Notes: generated by a model from the sequence alone, not told the origin. DNA of 64,000 bases from Arcticibacterium sp964021845 (GCF_964021845.1 NZ_CAXHZC010000003.1:62001-126000), one strand, 5' to 3'; shown: positions 18,282-27,711, numbered from the stretch's first letter. Numbers and translations: made by a program.

Positions 18282-19592
18282 TTATTGACTTTTAGGAGAA
18301 GAACTACTTCCTGAGTTACGGTTTCCTTTGTAATTATTTGACTTAGGTTTTCCCTTATAACTACCTTTACCTTTGTTAAAAGGTTTCTTCTTTCCTTTAA
18401 ACCCTCCTTTTGACTTAAAATTTCCACCTGATTTTTTCTCTGGTGTATAAGCCGGGCCTTCTCCCAAGTCCTTCGGAATGTCCATTTTAGGAACATCATC
18501 TCCAATTAAGCTTTCAATTCTAAAAAACTTACGTTGGTCTTTTTGATTTATCAAAGTAATGGCGGTTCCTGCAGAACCCGCACGGGCCGTTCTTCCAATT
18601 CTATGGATATAATCTTCTGGGTCAGGTGGGCAATCATAATTAACCACAAGGTCAATTCCTGTTACATCTATCCCTCTTGAAATAATATCTGTTCCTATTA
18701 GAACTCGTACTTTACCAGCCTTGAACTCGTTCATCAATTCTTCTCTAGCCGTCTGGTCTAAATCAGAACTAAAGCCTCTTGCTCCTAGCTTGTGTTTATT
18801 AAGCTCACGCTCAATATTCTTTACATTTTCCCTTGAAGAAGAAAACACAATTATGCTTTTAAAGCTATCATCTTTCAATAATGACGTAAGAAGTGGCAGC
18901 TTCTGGGTATCATAAACCACATATGCCTCTTGCTTAATCCCTTTAGCAGGTTTAGAAATAGCTATGTTAATTTGCTCTGGGTTCTTTAATATCTTATTTG
19001 CCAACTGACGAATCTGCGGCGGCATAGTGGCCGAGAAAAGCAAGGTCTGTCTATTCTCTGGCAATTGTGAGCTAATGCGAAGAATATCTCCCAAAAAACC
19101 CATATCCAGCATCCTATCTGCTTCATCTAAAATCAAATGCTGTAGCCTTGAAAAGTCTACTTTATCAGAATTCATCAAAGCAATTAACCTACCTGGTGTA
19201 GCAATAACTAAATCTGCTCCTGCTTCTAAAGCCCTTTTTTGAGTAATAAATGTGTCACCATCTCCTCCACCATAAACAGCTATAGAACTTACTCCTGTAA
19301 AGTAAGAAAGCCCCTCTACCTGCTGGTCAATTTGTATGGCTAATTCCCTAGTCGGCGTAATGACTAAGGTATTTAAGTGTCTAGCTTCATCAGGAAGCTG
19401 AGCAATTTTATGAAGTACTGGAAGAATAAAAGCTCCCGTTTTGCCTGTTCCTGTTTGAGCACAAGCAATTAAATCTATTCCTTCAATAATCTTAGGAATA
19501 GCAAATTCTTGTATCGGTGTTGCTTTATCAAATCCGATGGCATCCAAGCCTTCAAGCAACCTCTCGTCTAATCTAAGTTCTTTAAATGTCAA
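18282..19592 (-). CDS. rhlE: DEAD-box RNA helicase, RhlE-like
   Basis: 436 residues. Motifs in order: Q-motif region (PIQEFAIP), I AQTGTGKT, Ia PTRELA, GG, TPGR, II DEAD, III SAT, IV IVFSSSR, V RGIDVTG, VI HRIGRTARAG. A Lys/Gly/Asn/Ser-rich tail (about 385-436: KSKGGFKGKKKPFNKGKG) probably binds RNA nonspecifically. It unwinds short RNA duplexes in ribosome assembly or RNA decay, by family analogy. Just upstream of the AraC gene, with 15 nt between them on the same strand; co-transcription is possible. Confidence 0.94.
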   Translation of the reverse strand: MTFKELRLDERLLEGLDAIGFDKATPIQEFAIPKIIEGIDLIACAQTGTGKTGAFILPVLHKIAQLPDEARHLNTLVITPTRELAIQIDQQVEGLSYFTGVSSIAVYGGGDGDTFITQKRALEAGADLVIATPGRLIALMNSDKVDFSRLQHLILDEADRMLDMGFLGDILRISSQLPENRQTLLFSATMPPQIRQLANKILKNPEQINIAISKPAKGIKQEAYVVYDTQKLPLLTSLLKDDSFKSIIVFSSSRENVKNIERELNKHKLGARGFSSDLDQTAREELMNEFKAGKVRVLIGTDIISRGIDVTGIDLVVNYDCPPDPEDYIHRIGRTARAGSAGTAITLINQKDQRKFFRIESLIGDDVPKMDIPKDLGEGPAYTPEKKSGGNFKSKGGFKGKKKPFNKGKGSYKGKPKSNNYKGNRNSGSSSSPKSQ

Positions 19593-19658
19593 ATTTCTAG
19601 TGTTTTAAGGCACGTTATTTTAACAAAACTAAACAAAAATTCAGCCATAATCTCCATT

Positions 19659-20639
19659 CTATGCTTTTACCAAGAAATCACTGTCGTAAACCTTTGTTTC
19701 TCCTCCTTGATTAATAGCGTAGTTAAAGCCTTTCTGAATAGCATAGGCTCCGTGGTTTCCCGTTTTATCAATCGCTAAAAAACCAACTTGAAACTGCTCA
19801 AAGTCTTTCAACTTACTGGCTATTCTCTTTACGCCTTCTTCACAAGCCTCTTGTGGACTTCTTCCTTGACGCATTAATTCTACTATTAGAAATGACCCAC
19901 ACGTTTTCAATACTAGTTCACCAACACCAGTTGCCACGGCACCACCAATTTCATCGTCTACATACATTCCAGCACCAATAATTGGAGAATCTCCTACTCT
20001 ACCATGCATTTTATAGGCCATTCCACTTGTGGTACAAGCCCCTGCCAACTTTTCACCTTTGTCAATAGCCATTAAACCGATAGTATCATGAAGCTCAATA
20101 TTCGCTACTGGTTTATAATCGGCTGTTTTAACCCATTCTTTATATTGTTTTTCGGCCTCTTCTGTCAAAATATCTTCCACTTCAAAACCTTCCTCTATCG
20201 CAAATTGCTGTGCACCTGCTCCTGCTAACATCACATGAGGTGTTTTTTCCATTACTCTTCTGGCTACGGAAAGTGGATGCTTTATTCCTTGTAAAAAAGC
20301 AACAGAACCTGCGTTCATCTCCCAGTCCATGATACAGGCATCTAGTGTTACTTTACCATCTCGGTCAGGTCTGCCACCATAACCTACACTCATATCTTTC
20401 GGATTTGCCTCTGGCACACTTCCACCTTTTTCTACGCCATCTAAAGACGTTCCTCCATTATCCATTGCAGCCATTGCGGCGTCTACAGCATCTGCATTTG
20501 GTGCCCATGTAGCAATAGAAATAGGCAAACCTGGTTTTGAATTAACATTTTGAACCGGTGCTTTCTCAGTTTCACATGCTAAAACACCCGCAGAAGCCAT
20601 CCCTATAGCACCCGACTTAATAAAATTTCTTCTTTTCAT
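19659..20639 (-). CDS. Exported N4-(beta-N-acetylglucosaminyl)-L-asparaginase
   Basis: 326 residues. The start MKRRNFIKSGAIGMASAGVLAC combines a Tat-like R-R-x-F-I-K element with a lipobox ACE, so it is probably a Tat-exported lipoprotein. It cleaves the GlcNAc-Asn link of glycopeptides after the glycan is trimmed. The autoproteolytic Ntn-hydrolase site is HDT186IGLMAID; the downstream GACTTSGM, GDSPIIGAG and ATGVGE segments are standard. Length fits flavobacterial glycosylasparaginases. It is divergent from purH. Confidence 0.93.
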   Translation of the reverse strand: MKRRNFIKSGAIGMASAGVLACETEKAPVQNVNSKPGLPISIATWAPNADAVDAAMAAMDNGGTSLDGVEKGGSVPEANPKDMSVGYGGRPDRDGKVTLDACIMDWEMNAGSVAFLQGIKHPLSVARRVMEKTPHVMLAGAGAQQFAIEEGFEVEDILTEEAEKQYKEWVKTADYKPVANIELHDTIGLMAIDKGEKLAGACTTSGMAYKMHGRVGDSPIIGAGMYVDDEIGGAVATGVGELVLKTCGSFLIVELMRQGRSPQEACEEGVKRIASKLKDFEQFQVGFLAIDKTGNHGAYAIQKGFNYAINQGGETKVYDSDFLVKA

Positions 20640-20761
20640 GATTAGTTATTTTAAAGAATATTAAAAATGAATTTAAGAAAGAAAACCATTCTAAATAAAT
20701 TTAATTTCGTTAGACTTCTCAGACTAAGCAAAAAGCCCCATGATAGTCTATCTTTTTCCTT

Positions 20762-20769
20762 TATTTTTG
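20762..20769 (+). promoter_or_regulatory. -7 promoter box of purH
   Basis: TATTTTTG matches the Bacteroidota -7 consensus TAnnTTTG, 38 nt before the purH ATG at 20808. No clear TTG box was seen at the expected spacing. It supports the inner start, because transcripts from it would begin downstream of the longer frame's first ATG. Confidence 0.5.
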
Positions 20770-20807
20770 CAATTCAATTTCCCATAAGAATATACTACTT
20801 AATAAGA

Positions 20808-22322
20808 ATGGCAAAGAAAATTCAATCGGCACTCATATCTGTTTTTTATAAAGACGGATTGGACAAAATCGCTAAATTATTACACGAGAATGATGTAACC
20901 ATTTATTCAACTGGTGGTACCCAAAAGTTTATAGAAGAACTTGGCATACCAGTAGTGGCTGTTGAAGATTTAACTTCGTACCCTTCCATTTTTGGAGGTC
21001 GTGTTAAAACTTTACACCCTAAAATTTTTGGTGGTATTCTTCATAGAAGAGAAAATGCGGAAGACGTGAAAACAGCGGCCGACATGGAAATACCAGCAAT
21101 TGACTTAGTCATTGTTGACTTATACCCTTTTGAAGAAACCGTAGCTTCCGGTGCTTCTGAAGATGACATTATTGAAAAGATTGACATTGGAGGAATAGCC
21201 TTAATAAGAGGAGCTGCCAAAAATTACCAAGACGTTCTTATTGTTTCTTCAAGAAATCAATATGATGATGTTTATGAAACTCTTGCAGCCAAAGGATGCG
21301 GAACAGACCTAGAAGATAGAAAGAAATACGCAATGAAAGCTTTCGGAGTCAGTTCACATTACGACTCTGCTATTCATGGTTATTTCGCAGGAGCGGAAGA
21401 TGCCGGAAACTTTAGAGCGGGCACCTCCAAAACATTAAGATACGGAGAGAATCCTCACCAATCAGCTAGTTTCCATGGCGATTTAGATGCCATGTTTGAC
21501 CAAATACATGGTAAAGAATTATCGTATAACAACCTGGTAGATACCGATGCTGCAGTAAGATTGATTGACGAATTTGAAGACTTAACATTCGTTATCATGA
21601 AGCATAATAATGCTTGCGGTGTAGCTTCAGCAGCTACCGCAGTAGATGCTTACAAAAATGCTCTTTCCTGTGACCCTGTTTCTGCATTTGGTGGTGTAAT
21701 TATAACCAATACTACTGTAGATAAAGCAACTGCTGAAGCTATGCATCCTTTATTCTTTGAAATCTTAGTCGCCCCAGATTTTGATGACGATGCTTTGGCT
21801 ATCTTAACTAAGAAGAAAGACAGAAGACTATTAATCAGAAAGGCCGTTAAAACTTCCAAAAAACAATTTAGAAGTCTTTTAAACGGTGTATTAGAGCAAG
21901 ACAAAGACATGACTATGGAGTCTGGTAAAGATTTCAAAGCCGTTACAACAACTAAACCTTCTGATTCGGAGGTTAAAGCACTAGAGTTTGCATTAAAGAT
22001 ATGTAAGCACCTAAAGTCAAACAATGTGGTTTTAGCCAAAGAAGGTCAATTACTTTCATGTGGCGTAGGTCAAACTTCTAGAGTTGATGCTTTAAACCAA
22101 GCAATTGATAAAGCGAAACAATTTGGCTTCGATTTAAATGGAGCAGTAATGGCTTCCGAAGCATTCTTCCCATTCCCAGATTGTGTTGAGATTGGAAACA
22201 AGGCAGGCATAAAAGCAGTAGTTCAGCCTGGTGGTTCTATTCGTGACCAACTTTCAATTGACTATTGTGACGAAAACGGCGTAGCCATGGTTATGACTGG
22301 CGTAAGGCATTTCTTACATTGA
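20808..22322 (+). CDS. purH: Bifunctional AICAR transformylase / IMP cyclohydrolase
   Basis: 504 residues from the ATG at 20808 (MAKKIQSALISVFYKDG); the frame runs 47 codons further up, but a -7 promoter box lies within that stretch and PurH usually begins here. Catalyses the last two steps of purine synthesis: AICAR to FAICAR with 10-formyl-THF, then cyclisation to IMP. The MGS-like domain is N-terminal (YSTGGTQKFIEELG, SIFGGRVKTLHPK), and the transformylase C-terminal (LRYGENPHQSA, MKHNNACGVA, SAFGG, VQPGGSIRDQ). A strong terminator follows. Confidence 0.97.
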   Translation: MAKKIQSALISVFYKDGLDKIAKLLHENDVTIYSTGGTQKFIEELGIPVVAVEDLTSYPSIFGGRVKTLHPKIFGGILHRRENAEDVKTAADMEIPAIDLVIVDLYPFEETVASGASEDDIIEKIDIGGIALIRGAAKNYQDVLIVSSRNQYDDVYETLAAKGCGTDLEDRKKYAMKAFGVSSHYDSAIHGYFAGAEDAGNFRAGTSKTLRYGENPHQSASFHGDLDAMFDQIHGKELSYNNLVDTDAAVRLIDEFEDLTFVIMKHNNACGVASAATAVDAYKNALSCDPVSAFGGVIITNTTVDKATAEAMHPLFFEILVAPDFDDDALAILTKKKDRRLLIRKAVKTSKKQFRSLLNGVLEQDKDMTMESGKDFKAVTTTKPSDSEVKALEFALKICKHLKSNNVVLAKEGQLLSCGVGQTSRVDALNQAIDKAKQFGFDLNGAVMASEAFFPFPDCVEIGNKAGIKAVVQPGGSIRDQLSIDYCDENGVAMVMTGVRHFLH

Positions 22323-22334
22323 TATTACATTTTA

Positions 22335-22366
22335 TGGAGTCTAGTACCGCTAGACTCCATTTTTTT
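22335..22366 (+). terminator. Strong intrinsic terminator after purH
   Basis: TGGAGTCTAG and CTAGACTCCA form a perfect 10-bp stem with a TACCG loop, followed by seven T residues, 12 nt after the purH stop. Confidence 0.9.
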
Positions 22367-22395
22367 ATACATCACCTCACTCAACCCAATATTAA

Positions 22396-23790
22396 ATGAA
22401 AGTACAATTCTACGGAGCAGCTAGAAGAGTTACAGGTAGCAAACACCTTTTGACCACAAATAAAGGAACTAAAATCCTTTTAGATTGCGGTTTATTTCAA
22501 GGCATTGGCACTACAGAACTTAACACTTCGTTCGGGTTTAATCCTAAAGAAGTTGATTTTGTCATACTTTCTCATGCTCATATTGACCATACTGGCTTAC
22601 TCCCAAAATTGGTCAAAGACGGTTTCAATGGTACTGTGTATTGTACACACGCCACTAAAAGCCTTTGTGAAATTATGCTTATGGATTCGGCCAGAATCCA
22701 AGAAAGTGATGTAAAAAGAATCAACAAGCGACGTAGAAAAAGAGGTGATGAATTACTAGAGCCACTTTACCAAGAATCTGACGCTCAAAAAGCAATTGAC
22801 CTTATGGACACTAAAGGCTACCACACGAAATTTGAGATAGAAGAAGGGGTAACTTTCAGTTTCTATGAAACAGGACATATTTTAGGAAGTGCTGGCATTT
22901 ATATTGAGTTTCAGGAAAACAACATCACGAAGTCCTTATTTTTCACAGGTGATATTGGAAGGCCAAATGACAAGATTTTAAGAGAACCGGAAGCTTTCCC
23001 ACAGGCAGATTTCATTATTTCAGAGTCTACCTATGGCGACAAACTTCATCCACCAGAGGCTGACATTCGAGCTCACCTTTTAGAAGTGGTAAAAACTACT
23101 TGCGTAGAAAAGAAAGGAAGGCTTATTATCCCAGCCTTTTCGGTAGATAGAACACAGGAATTAATTTATGCCTTAGATGTTTTAGAAAGCGAAGGAAAAC
23201 TCCCAAGAATCCCTGTATATATTGATAGCCCGCTTTCAGTAAAGGCTACGCTAGTAATGCGTAAACATGAGGAGGAATTTAATCCTGATATATTGGATTA
23301 CATAAAAAGAGACGGTGACGCTTTTGGTTTTGAAAACCTAAACTACATTACCAAAGTAGATGACTCAAAAGCTATAAACAGCTCTAAAGAGCCTTGCATT
23401 ATTATCTCTTCGTCTGGAATGGCAGAAGCAGGTAGAATTAAGCATCACATTAAAAACAACTGCGAAAACCCAAATAACACTATTCTAATAGTGGGTTACT
23501 GCTCTCCTAGCTCATTAGGCTACCAAATCAAAATAAAGGCTCCTGAGCTAAGAATTTTTGGAGATACTTTCAAGTTAAATGCCAATGTTGAGGTAATGGA
23601 TTCCTTCTCGGCCCATGCTGATTATGCGGAAATGATCAGCTATTTAAGTTGCCAAGACACCTCCCAGGTAAAGAAGCTATTCTTAGTACACGGTGAAATT
23701 GATAGGCAAACAGCCTTTAAAGCTAGGCTTGAGAAAGTAGGATTCAGTAATATTGAGATTCCTCAGCATAGGGAGAGTTTTACTATTTGA
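22396..23790 (+). CDS. Beta-CASP metallo-beta-lactamase-fold hydrolase (RNA-processing type)
   Basis: 464 residues. The N-terminal MBL domain carries HAHIDHTGLLP (HxHxDH), GHILGSAG, and FTGDIG; an inserted beta-CASP domain is seen with SFSVDRTQEL and PCIIISSSGMAEAG; the end has the RMMBL motif SFSAHADY and LVHGE. Members of this COG1236 group are RNA endo/exonucleases or CPSF73-like. The enzyme should be cytoplasmic and bind two zinc ions. It follows purH behind a terminator, so it is a separate transcript. Natural substrate is unknown. Confidence 0.92.
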   Translation: MKVQFYGAARRVTGSKHLLTTNKGTKILLDCGLFQGIGTTELNTSFGFNPKEVDFVILSHAHIDHTGLLPKLVKDGFNGTVYCTHATKSLCEIMLMDSARIQESDVKRINKRRRKRGDELLEPLYQESDAQKAIDLMDTKGYHTKFEIEEGVTFSFYETGHILGSAGIYIEFQENNITKSLFFTGDIGRPNDKILREPEAFPQADFIISESTYGDKLHPPEADIRAHLLEVVKTTCVEKKGRLIIPAFSVDRTQELIYALDVLESEGKLPRIPVYIDSPLSVKATLVMRKHEEEFNPDILDYIKRDGDAFGFENLNYITKVDDSKAINSSKEPCIIISSSGMAEAGRIKHHIKNNCENPNNTILIVGYCSPSSLGYQIKIKAPELRIFGDTFKLNANVEVMDSFSAHADYAEMISYLSCQDTSQVKKLFLVHGEIDRQTAFKARLEKVGFSNIEIPQHRESFTI

Positions 23791-23831
23791 TAGTAATGGT
23801 TTTTGAAGTTTAGGTTCCAAAAACCATTAGT

Positions 23832-24578
23832 TTACCCCCTCAATTGCCTCAAAGCATGATTTGAGAAAACAAATTCGTCCAATTCTTGAATATGTGTCTT
23901 TAAGATAGATTGGCTATCGCCTTCCCAAATCTTTTTGCCTTTGTTCAAAAACATGATATAATCTCCAATAGAAAGAACGGAGTTCATGTCATGGGTTATA
24001 ACTACTGTGGTGGTGTTATACTCTTCGGTGATTTCTTTGATAAGCTCATCTATTTTTATGGCTGTAAGCGGGTCTAAGCCAGAATTGGGTTCATCACAGA
24101 AAAGGTATTTAGGATTCATAACTATTGCTCTGGCAATACCTACTCTCTTTTTCATACCACCAGAAACCTCTGATGGCATAAGTTTGCCTGTTCCTTCTAA
24201 ACCTACTCTTTGTAGACAAAGCTCTACCCTGTCTCTTTTTTCAGACTCCGACATGGTGGTTAGCATTTTCAAGGGGAATTCTACATTTTCATAAACAGTT
24301 TTAGAATCAAACAAGGCCCCTCCTTGAAAGAGAACACCCATATCTCTCCTTACGTCCTTTTTATCTTCTTCCTCTTGAAGCAAAAAACGTCTGCCATCAT
24401 ATAAAACTTGGCCTTCTTCCGGCTTTACAAGGTCTAGCATACACTTTAAAAGCACGCTCTTTCCTGTCCCACTAGCTCCTATAACTAAACTGGTCTTCCC
24501 TTTTTCAAAAACACCATCAATCCCGAACAGAATTTGGCGACCGTTAAATGACTTTGATATATTCTTTATTTCTATCAC
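23832..24578 (-). CDS. ABC transporter ATPase, MlaF-like
   Basis: 248 residues. Walker A GASGTGKS near 30-37, Q-loop LFQGGALFD, signature VSGGMKKRVG (SGGM is typical of Mla/Ttg2A ATPases), Walker B YLFCDEP, and H-loop VITHD. It starts 6 nt after its permease gene (24585-25319). Together they resemble the MlaEF retrograde phospholipid transporter of the outer membrane asymmetry system. The substrate-binding MlaD is not adjacent. Confidence 0.93.
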   Translation of the reverse strand: MIEIKNISKSFNGRQILFGIDGVFEKGKTSLVIGASGTGKSVLLKCMLDLVKPEEGQVLYDGRRFLLQEEEDKKDVRRDMGVLFQGGALFDSKTVYENVEFPLKMLTTMSESEKRDRVELCLQRVGLEGTGKLMPSEVSGGMKKRVGIARAIVMNPKYLFCDEPNSGLDPLTAIKIDELIKEITEEYNTTTVVITHDMNSVLSIGDYIMFLNKGKKIWEGDSQSILKTHIQELDEFVFSNHALRQLRG

Positions 24579-24584
24579 TACAGC

Positions 24585-25319
24585 TTATCCCGTTAAAAGT
24601 TGAGCTAATAAATAATCCGCTACTAAAATAGCGATACAGCTATTAGTAACAGCCGTAGTACTTGCTTGACCCACTTCCAAAGCACCACCTTTAGTATGGT
24701 AACCTTTATATGCAGAAATAGTGGTAATCAGAAAACCAAAAACAAAGGCTTTAACCAATGCAATTATTATATTGTAAGGCACGAATGAAGTTCTAATCCC
24801 ATATATATACTCCTCAGAGGTTAGAATTCCAGTGAGCGTTCCTGCTAAATAACCTCCATAAATCCCTAAAAAATCAGATAGAATAGCCAACAATGGAAAA
24901 GTCACCATAGCCGCTAAAACCTTAGGAAGTACTAAGTAGGAAGAAGCATTAATTCCCATTACCTCTAAAGCATCTATTTGCTCTGTAATCCGCATGGTCC
25001 CTAGTTCACCAGCAATGTTAGACCCTACTTTACCTGCCAAAACCACACACATAAACGTGGAGGAAAGCTCTAGCAACATCATATCCCTAACCACATTACT
25101 CACAATATAATTTGGAATAAATGGGCTTACTAAATTGGCGTAAATCTGTACACAAGTTACAGCACCAATGAAAAAGGCCACAATGGATACGATAAAGACG
25201 GAATTGATGCCAATTTTGACACATTCGTCTATAAACCTTTCCCAGTAAACTTTAAAAGTTTCACGTCTTGTTAAAAGACTACCTAAGAAAAGGAAAAAAT
25301 TTCCAGCAATAGAAAGCAT
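24585..25319 (-). CDS. MlaE/YrbE-family ABC permease
   Basis: 244 residues with about five or six hydrophobic helices and the MlaE signature region: FIGAVTCVQIY, GKVGSNIAGELGTMRITEQIDALEVMGIN. This EQIDAL element contacts the ATPase. Inner-membrane component for lipid trafficking. The ATPase gene follows immediately and a divergent SDR gene starts 83 nt upstream. Confidence 0.93.
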   Translation of the reverse strand: MLSIAGNFFLFLGSLLTRRETFKVYWERFIDECVKIGINSVFIVSIVAFFIGAVTCVQIYANLVSPFIPNYIVSNVVRDMMLLELSSTFMCVVLAGKVGSNIAGELGTMRITEQIDALEVMGINASSYLVLPKVLAAMVTFPLLAILSDFLGIYGGYLAGTLTGILTSEEYIYGIRTSFVPYNIIIALVKAFVFGFLITTISAYKGYHTKGGALEVGQASTTAVTNSCIAILVADYLLAQLLTG

Positions 25320-25355
25320 TTTGCCTATGATTTTAGCTCTCGCAAAGTTAATAAA

Positions 25356-25386
25356 TTGATTGGGTATGCAATATCAAGTAGATTTG
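25356..25386 (+). promoter_or_regulatory. Promoter of the SDR gene at 25402
   Basis: TTG at 25356-25358 (or 25360-25362), then 20 (or 16) nt, then TAGATTTG at 25379-25386. It matches the Bacteroidota -33/-7 pattern and shows that the earlier in-frame ATG at 25360 lies upstream of transcription. Confidence 0.65.
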
Positions 25387-25401
25387 TGCAAAAACCGAAC
25401 C

Positions 25402-26106
25402 ATGAACAAAGTTGCAGTAATAAGCGGGGCTTCAAAAGGAATAGGCCTAGCAATAGCAAATAAATTTGCATCAGAGGGCATTGACCTGATTATTACATCA
25501 AGAAATCAAGAAGACCTAAACAAAATCAAAATAGACTTAGAAGCGGCACATAATATTTCTGTCCATGTTTTTGTGTCTGATATAAGTCAAAAAGAAGGGG
25601 TACAAGCTTTTAGTAATTTCATCAATAGCCTAAACCGACCAATAGACATCTTGGTAAATAATGCAGGAACGTTTCTACAAGGCAACCTTCTAGATGAGCC
25701 TGAAGGAGCTTTAGAAACACAAATAGATACAAACCTCTACTCTGCATATCATTTAACTAGAGGTGTGATTTCAAGTGTAAGAAAAGCACCACAAGCTCAT
25801 ATTTTCAACATTTGCTCTATTGCGAGCTTACAGGCTTATAGCGGTTCTGGTTCTTATACTATTTCAAAATTTGCATTACTAGGCTTTAGTAAATCTTTGA
25901 GGGCAGAACTACTCCCTGAAAAAATTAAAGTAACCGCTGTTTTGCCAGGAGCCACGTTTACGAGCAGCTGGGAAGGAGTTGACTTACCTGAGTCTAGGTT
26001 TATATCAGCTACAGATGTAGCGGATTCTATTTGGTCTGCTTATTCGCTCTCGCCATCTGCTGTGGTAGAAGAAATAGTTATTAGACCTACAGAAGGAGAC
26101 ATTTAG
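25402..26106 (+). CDS. SDR-family oxidoreductase
   Basis: 234 residues from the ATG at 25402 (MNKVAVISGASKGIGLAIA); an in-frame start at 25360 is discounted because a promoter lies between. Cofactor site SGASKGIG, NNAG (LVNNAGTF), catalytic Ser in FNICSIAS, and Y-x3-K (SYTISKFAL). A conserved C-terminal region follows. It resembles 3-oxoacyl-ACP reductase-like SDRs but carries nothing that fixes the substrate. Gene is divergent from the Mla-like operon and ends just before the DUF5606 gene. Confidence 0.88.
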   Translation: MNKVAVISGASKGIGLAIANKFASEGIDLIITSRNQEDLNKIKIDLEAAHNISVHVFVSDISQKEGVQAFSNFINSLNRPIDILVNNAGTFLQGNLLDEPEGALETQIDTNLYSAYHLTRGVISSVRKAPQAHIFNICSIASLQAYSGSGSYTISKFALLGFSKSLRAELLPEKIKVTAVLPGATFTSSWEGVDLPESRFISATDVADSIWSAYSLSPSAVVEEIVIRPTEGDI

Positions 26107-26143
26107 TCTTCGCATCGAATAAAAACTTCACAAAGGTTCTCAA

Positions 26144-26171
26144 TTGAGAAAATTTAAAATACTTACTTTTG
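26144..26171 (+). promoter_or_regulatory. Promoter of the DUF5606 gene
   Basis: TTG at 26144-26146, 17 nt, then TACTTTTG at 26164-26171, a good Bacteroidota promoter, 25 nt before the ATG at 26196. It would initiate inside the longer frame's upstream start, so the inner ATG is favoured. Confidence 0.7.
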
Positions 26172-26195
26172 CAGTCAAATTTAGAAAAACAATCA

Positions 26196-26657
26196 ATGGA
26201 GGCTTTACAAGACGTAGCACACATTTCTGGAAGACCAGGATTATTTAGAATCATCAAACCAGGTCGTTCTGGCGTAATTGTCGAGAGCATGGACGGCAAT
26301 AAAAAGAGAGAAATTGTCAATGTAAATGCCAAAGTCTCTGTTTTAAAAGATATTTCAATCTATAGTGAAGAGTATGACAAATCGACTCCACTTGCTGAAA
26401 TATTCACAACACTTAAAGAACAACACGGAGAGAAGGTTGATTTTGACACAAAAAAGTCAACCCCAGCAGAATTCTTCACATTCTTTGAAGGTGTAATGCC
26501 TGATTTCGATAAAGAGCGTGTTTATTCTTCGGACGTTAAGAAGATTATTCAATGGTATAACCTTCTTGCTAAAGAAATGCCTGAGCTTTGGGAAACGAAA
26601 GCGGAAGAGCCAAAAGCGGAGAAAGAGCCAAAGAAAAAGCCTACCAAGAAGAAATAA
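26196..26657 (+). CDS. DUF5606 domain protein
   Basis: 153 residues from the ATG at 26196 (MEALQDVAHISGRPGLFRIIK). A conserved DUF5606-type N-terminus (SGRPGLFRI, KPGRSGVIVESMDG), then the acidic/basic tail PKAEKEPKKKPTKKK at the C-terminus. It looks like a small SH3-like N-terminal fold with a charged tail, but the function is not known to me. Promoter 26144-26171 and hairpin 26669-26701 delimit a single-gene unit. Confidence 0.85.
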   Translation: MEALQDVAHISGRPGLFRIIKPGRSGVIVESMDGNKKREIVNVNAKVSVLKDISIYSEEYDKSTPLAEIFTTLKEQHGEKVDFDTKKSTPAEFFTFFEGVMPDFDKERVYSSDVKKIIQWYNLLAKEMPELWETKAEEPKAEKEPKKKPTKKK

Positions 26658-26668
26658 CTCCTAGATTA

Positions 26669-26701
26669 TACGTCAAAAGGGTTCATCGCCTTTTTGACGT
26701 A
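26669..26701. terminator. Hairpin after the DUF5606 gene
   Basis: TACGTCAAAAGGG and CCTTTTTGACGTA pair over 12 of 13 positions with a short loop. No T-run follows, so it may be an imperfect terminator or an RNA-stabilising hairpin. Confidence 0.6.
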
Positions 26702-26774
26702 AAATAAATTTTCAGTGTAATGCCCTAGTCTGTTTATGCATAGACTTTAAAAATTTGTATTTTGGTGGTTTACT

Positions 26775-27710
26775 ATGAAAAAGACAAACCAAATGTCACG
26801 ACTTTCTTACTTAGTCCTACTCGTTCTATCCACTGCTGCCGCAAATGCCCAGTCAGATTGCCTTTTAATTGAAAGTGCTACCTCTACATCTAAAGGATTG
26901 GAATCACAACTCAAGAACACCTTTAACAACGCAAACAAAATCACCGAAGAGTATAGGCAAATCTTAGCTTCGCCAAACGGTAGTTATACCCAAAAGAAAA
27001 CTTTTGAGTACAATGCCAAAGGCTATTTAAGCAAGACAACGGAATATATTAATGATGCGGTTAAATCCGTCAAAAACAGAACTTACGATAACTTAGGAAA
27101 CCTTATTTCTGAAACAGAAGGATTAGAAACTAATGGAGCAAACCTTATCAATAGGCTAACTACCAGCGGTACAGGTTCTGTCAAATTATACTTTGGCGAA
27201 AACAACGTTATTAGTGGAACTGAAATCATTGAAAAAGATGCTTCAGGAAACGTAACTAAGCACAATGTCCTGAATTCTGACAACAAGCTTAACAGCTCCA
27301 AAGAATACCGGTATGATAATGAGTCAAAAACGGTTTATGCTAAAAACAATGATGTAGTAGGCGGAATGCTGGAAGAAACCTACACAGACTATAATGCTAA
27401 TGGCCAAATATCTAAGGATAGCACCTACTTAAATAACACCTTAATTGCAAAAACGTTATTTGAATACACCAACGGTTTTTTGACGACAAAAACACGAATT
27501 GGAAGAAATAACAAAGTAGATTACGAAATTATTTATACCAATGATAACGCAGGAAAAGTCATAGAAGAGCGTTTTATATATAACGGCGAGTTATTAAGCC
27601 GAGTAGAAAACAGCTATGATGATTTTGACAACCTGGTAGTTGAAAAAAGGTATAATAATGAAAATCAACTTTTAAGAACTAAAACATGGGAGTATAACTG
27701 CCCAAACTGA
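26775..27710 (+). CDS. Exported protein with Rhs/YD-like repeats
   Basis: 311 residues with a signal peptide (about 1-25, AAANAQ). The mature part contains degenerate repeats of about 20 residues of YD/Rhs type: FEYNAKGYLSKTTEYIND, RTYDNLGNLISETEG, YRYDNESKTVY, YTDYNANGQISKDS, FEYTNGFLTTKTRI, ENSYDDFDNLVVEKRY. Such repeats form beta-strand-rich surfaces that bind sugars or wrap toxins; the short length without a toxin tip makes this an extracellular structural or binding protein. Stop is 1 nt before nadA, so the two may be co-transcribed. Confidence 0.7.
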   Translation: MKKTNQMSRLSYLVLLVLSTAAANAQSDCLLIESATSTSKGLESQLKNTFNNANKITEEYRQILASPNGSYTQKKTFEYNAKGYLSKTTEYINDAVKSVKNRTYDNLGNLISETEGLETNGANLINRLTTSGTGSVKLYFGENNVISGTEIIEKDASGNVTKHNVLNSDNKLNSSKEYRYDNESKTVYAKNNDVVGGMLEETYTDYNANGQISKDSTYLNNTLIAKTLFEYTNGFLTTKTRIGRNNKVDYEIIYTNDNAGKVIEERFIYNGELLSRVENSYDDFDNLVVEKRYNNENQLLRTKTWEYNCPN

Positions 27711-27711
27711 T

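Noticed and set aside
19659..20639. Plain L-asparaginase identity
   Set aside because: The HDT nucleophile and downstream GACTTSGM pattern fit glycosylasparaginase better.
20667..20807. 47-codon N-terminal extension of purH
   Set aside because: The inner ATG at 20808 starts a normal PurH, and a promoter -7 box (20762-20769) lies in the extension.
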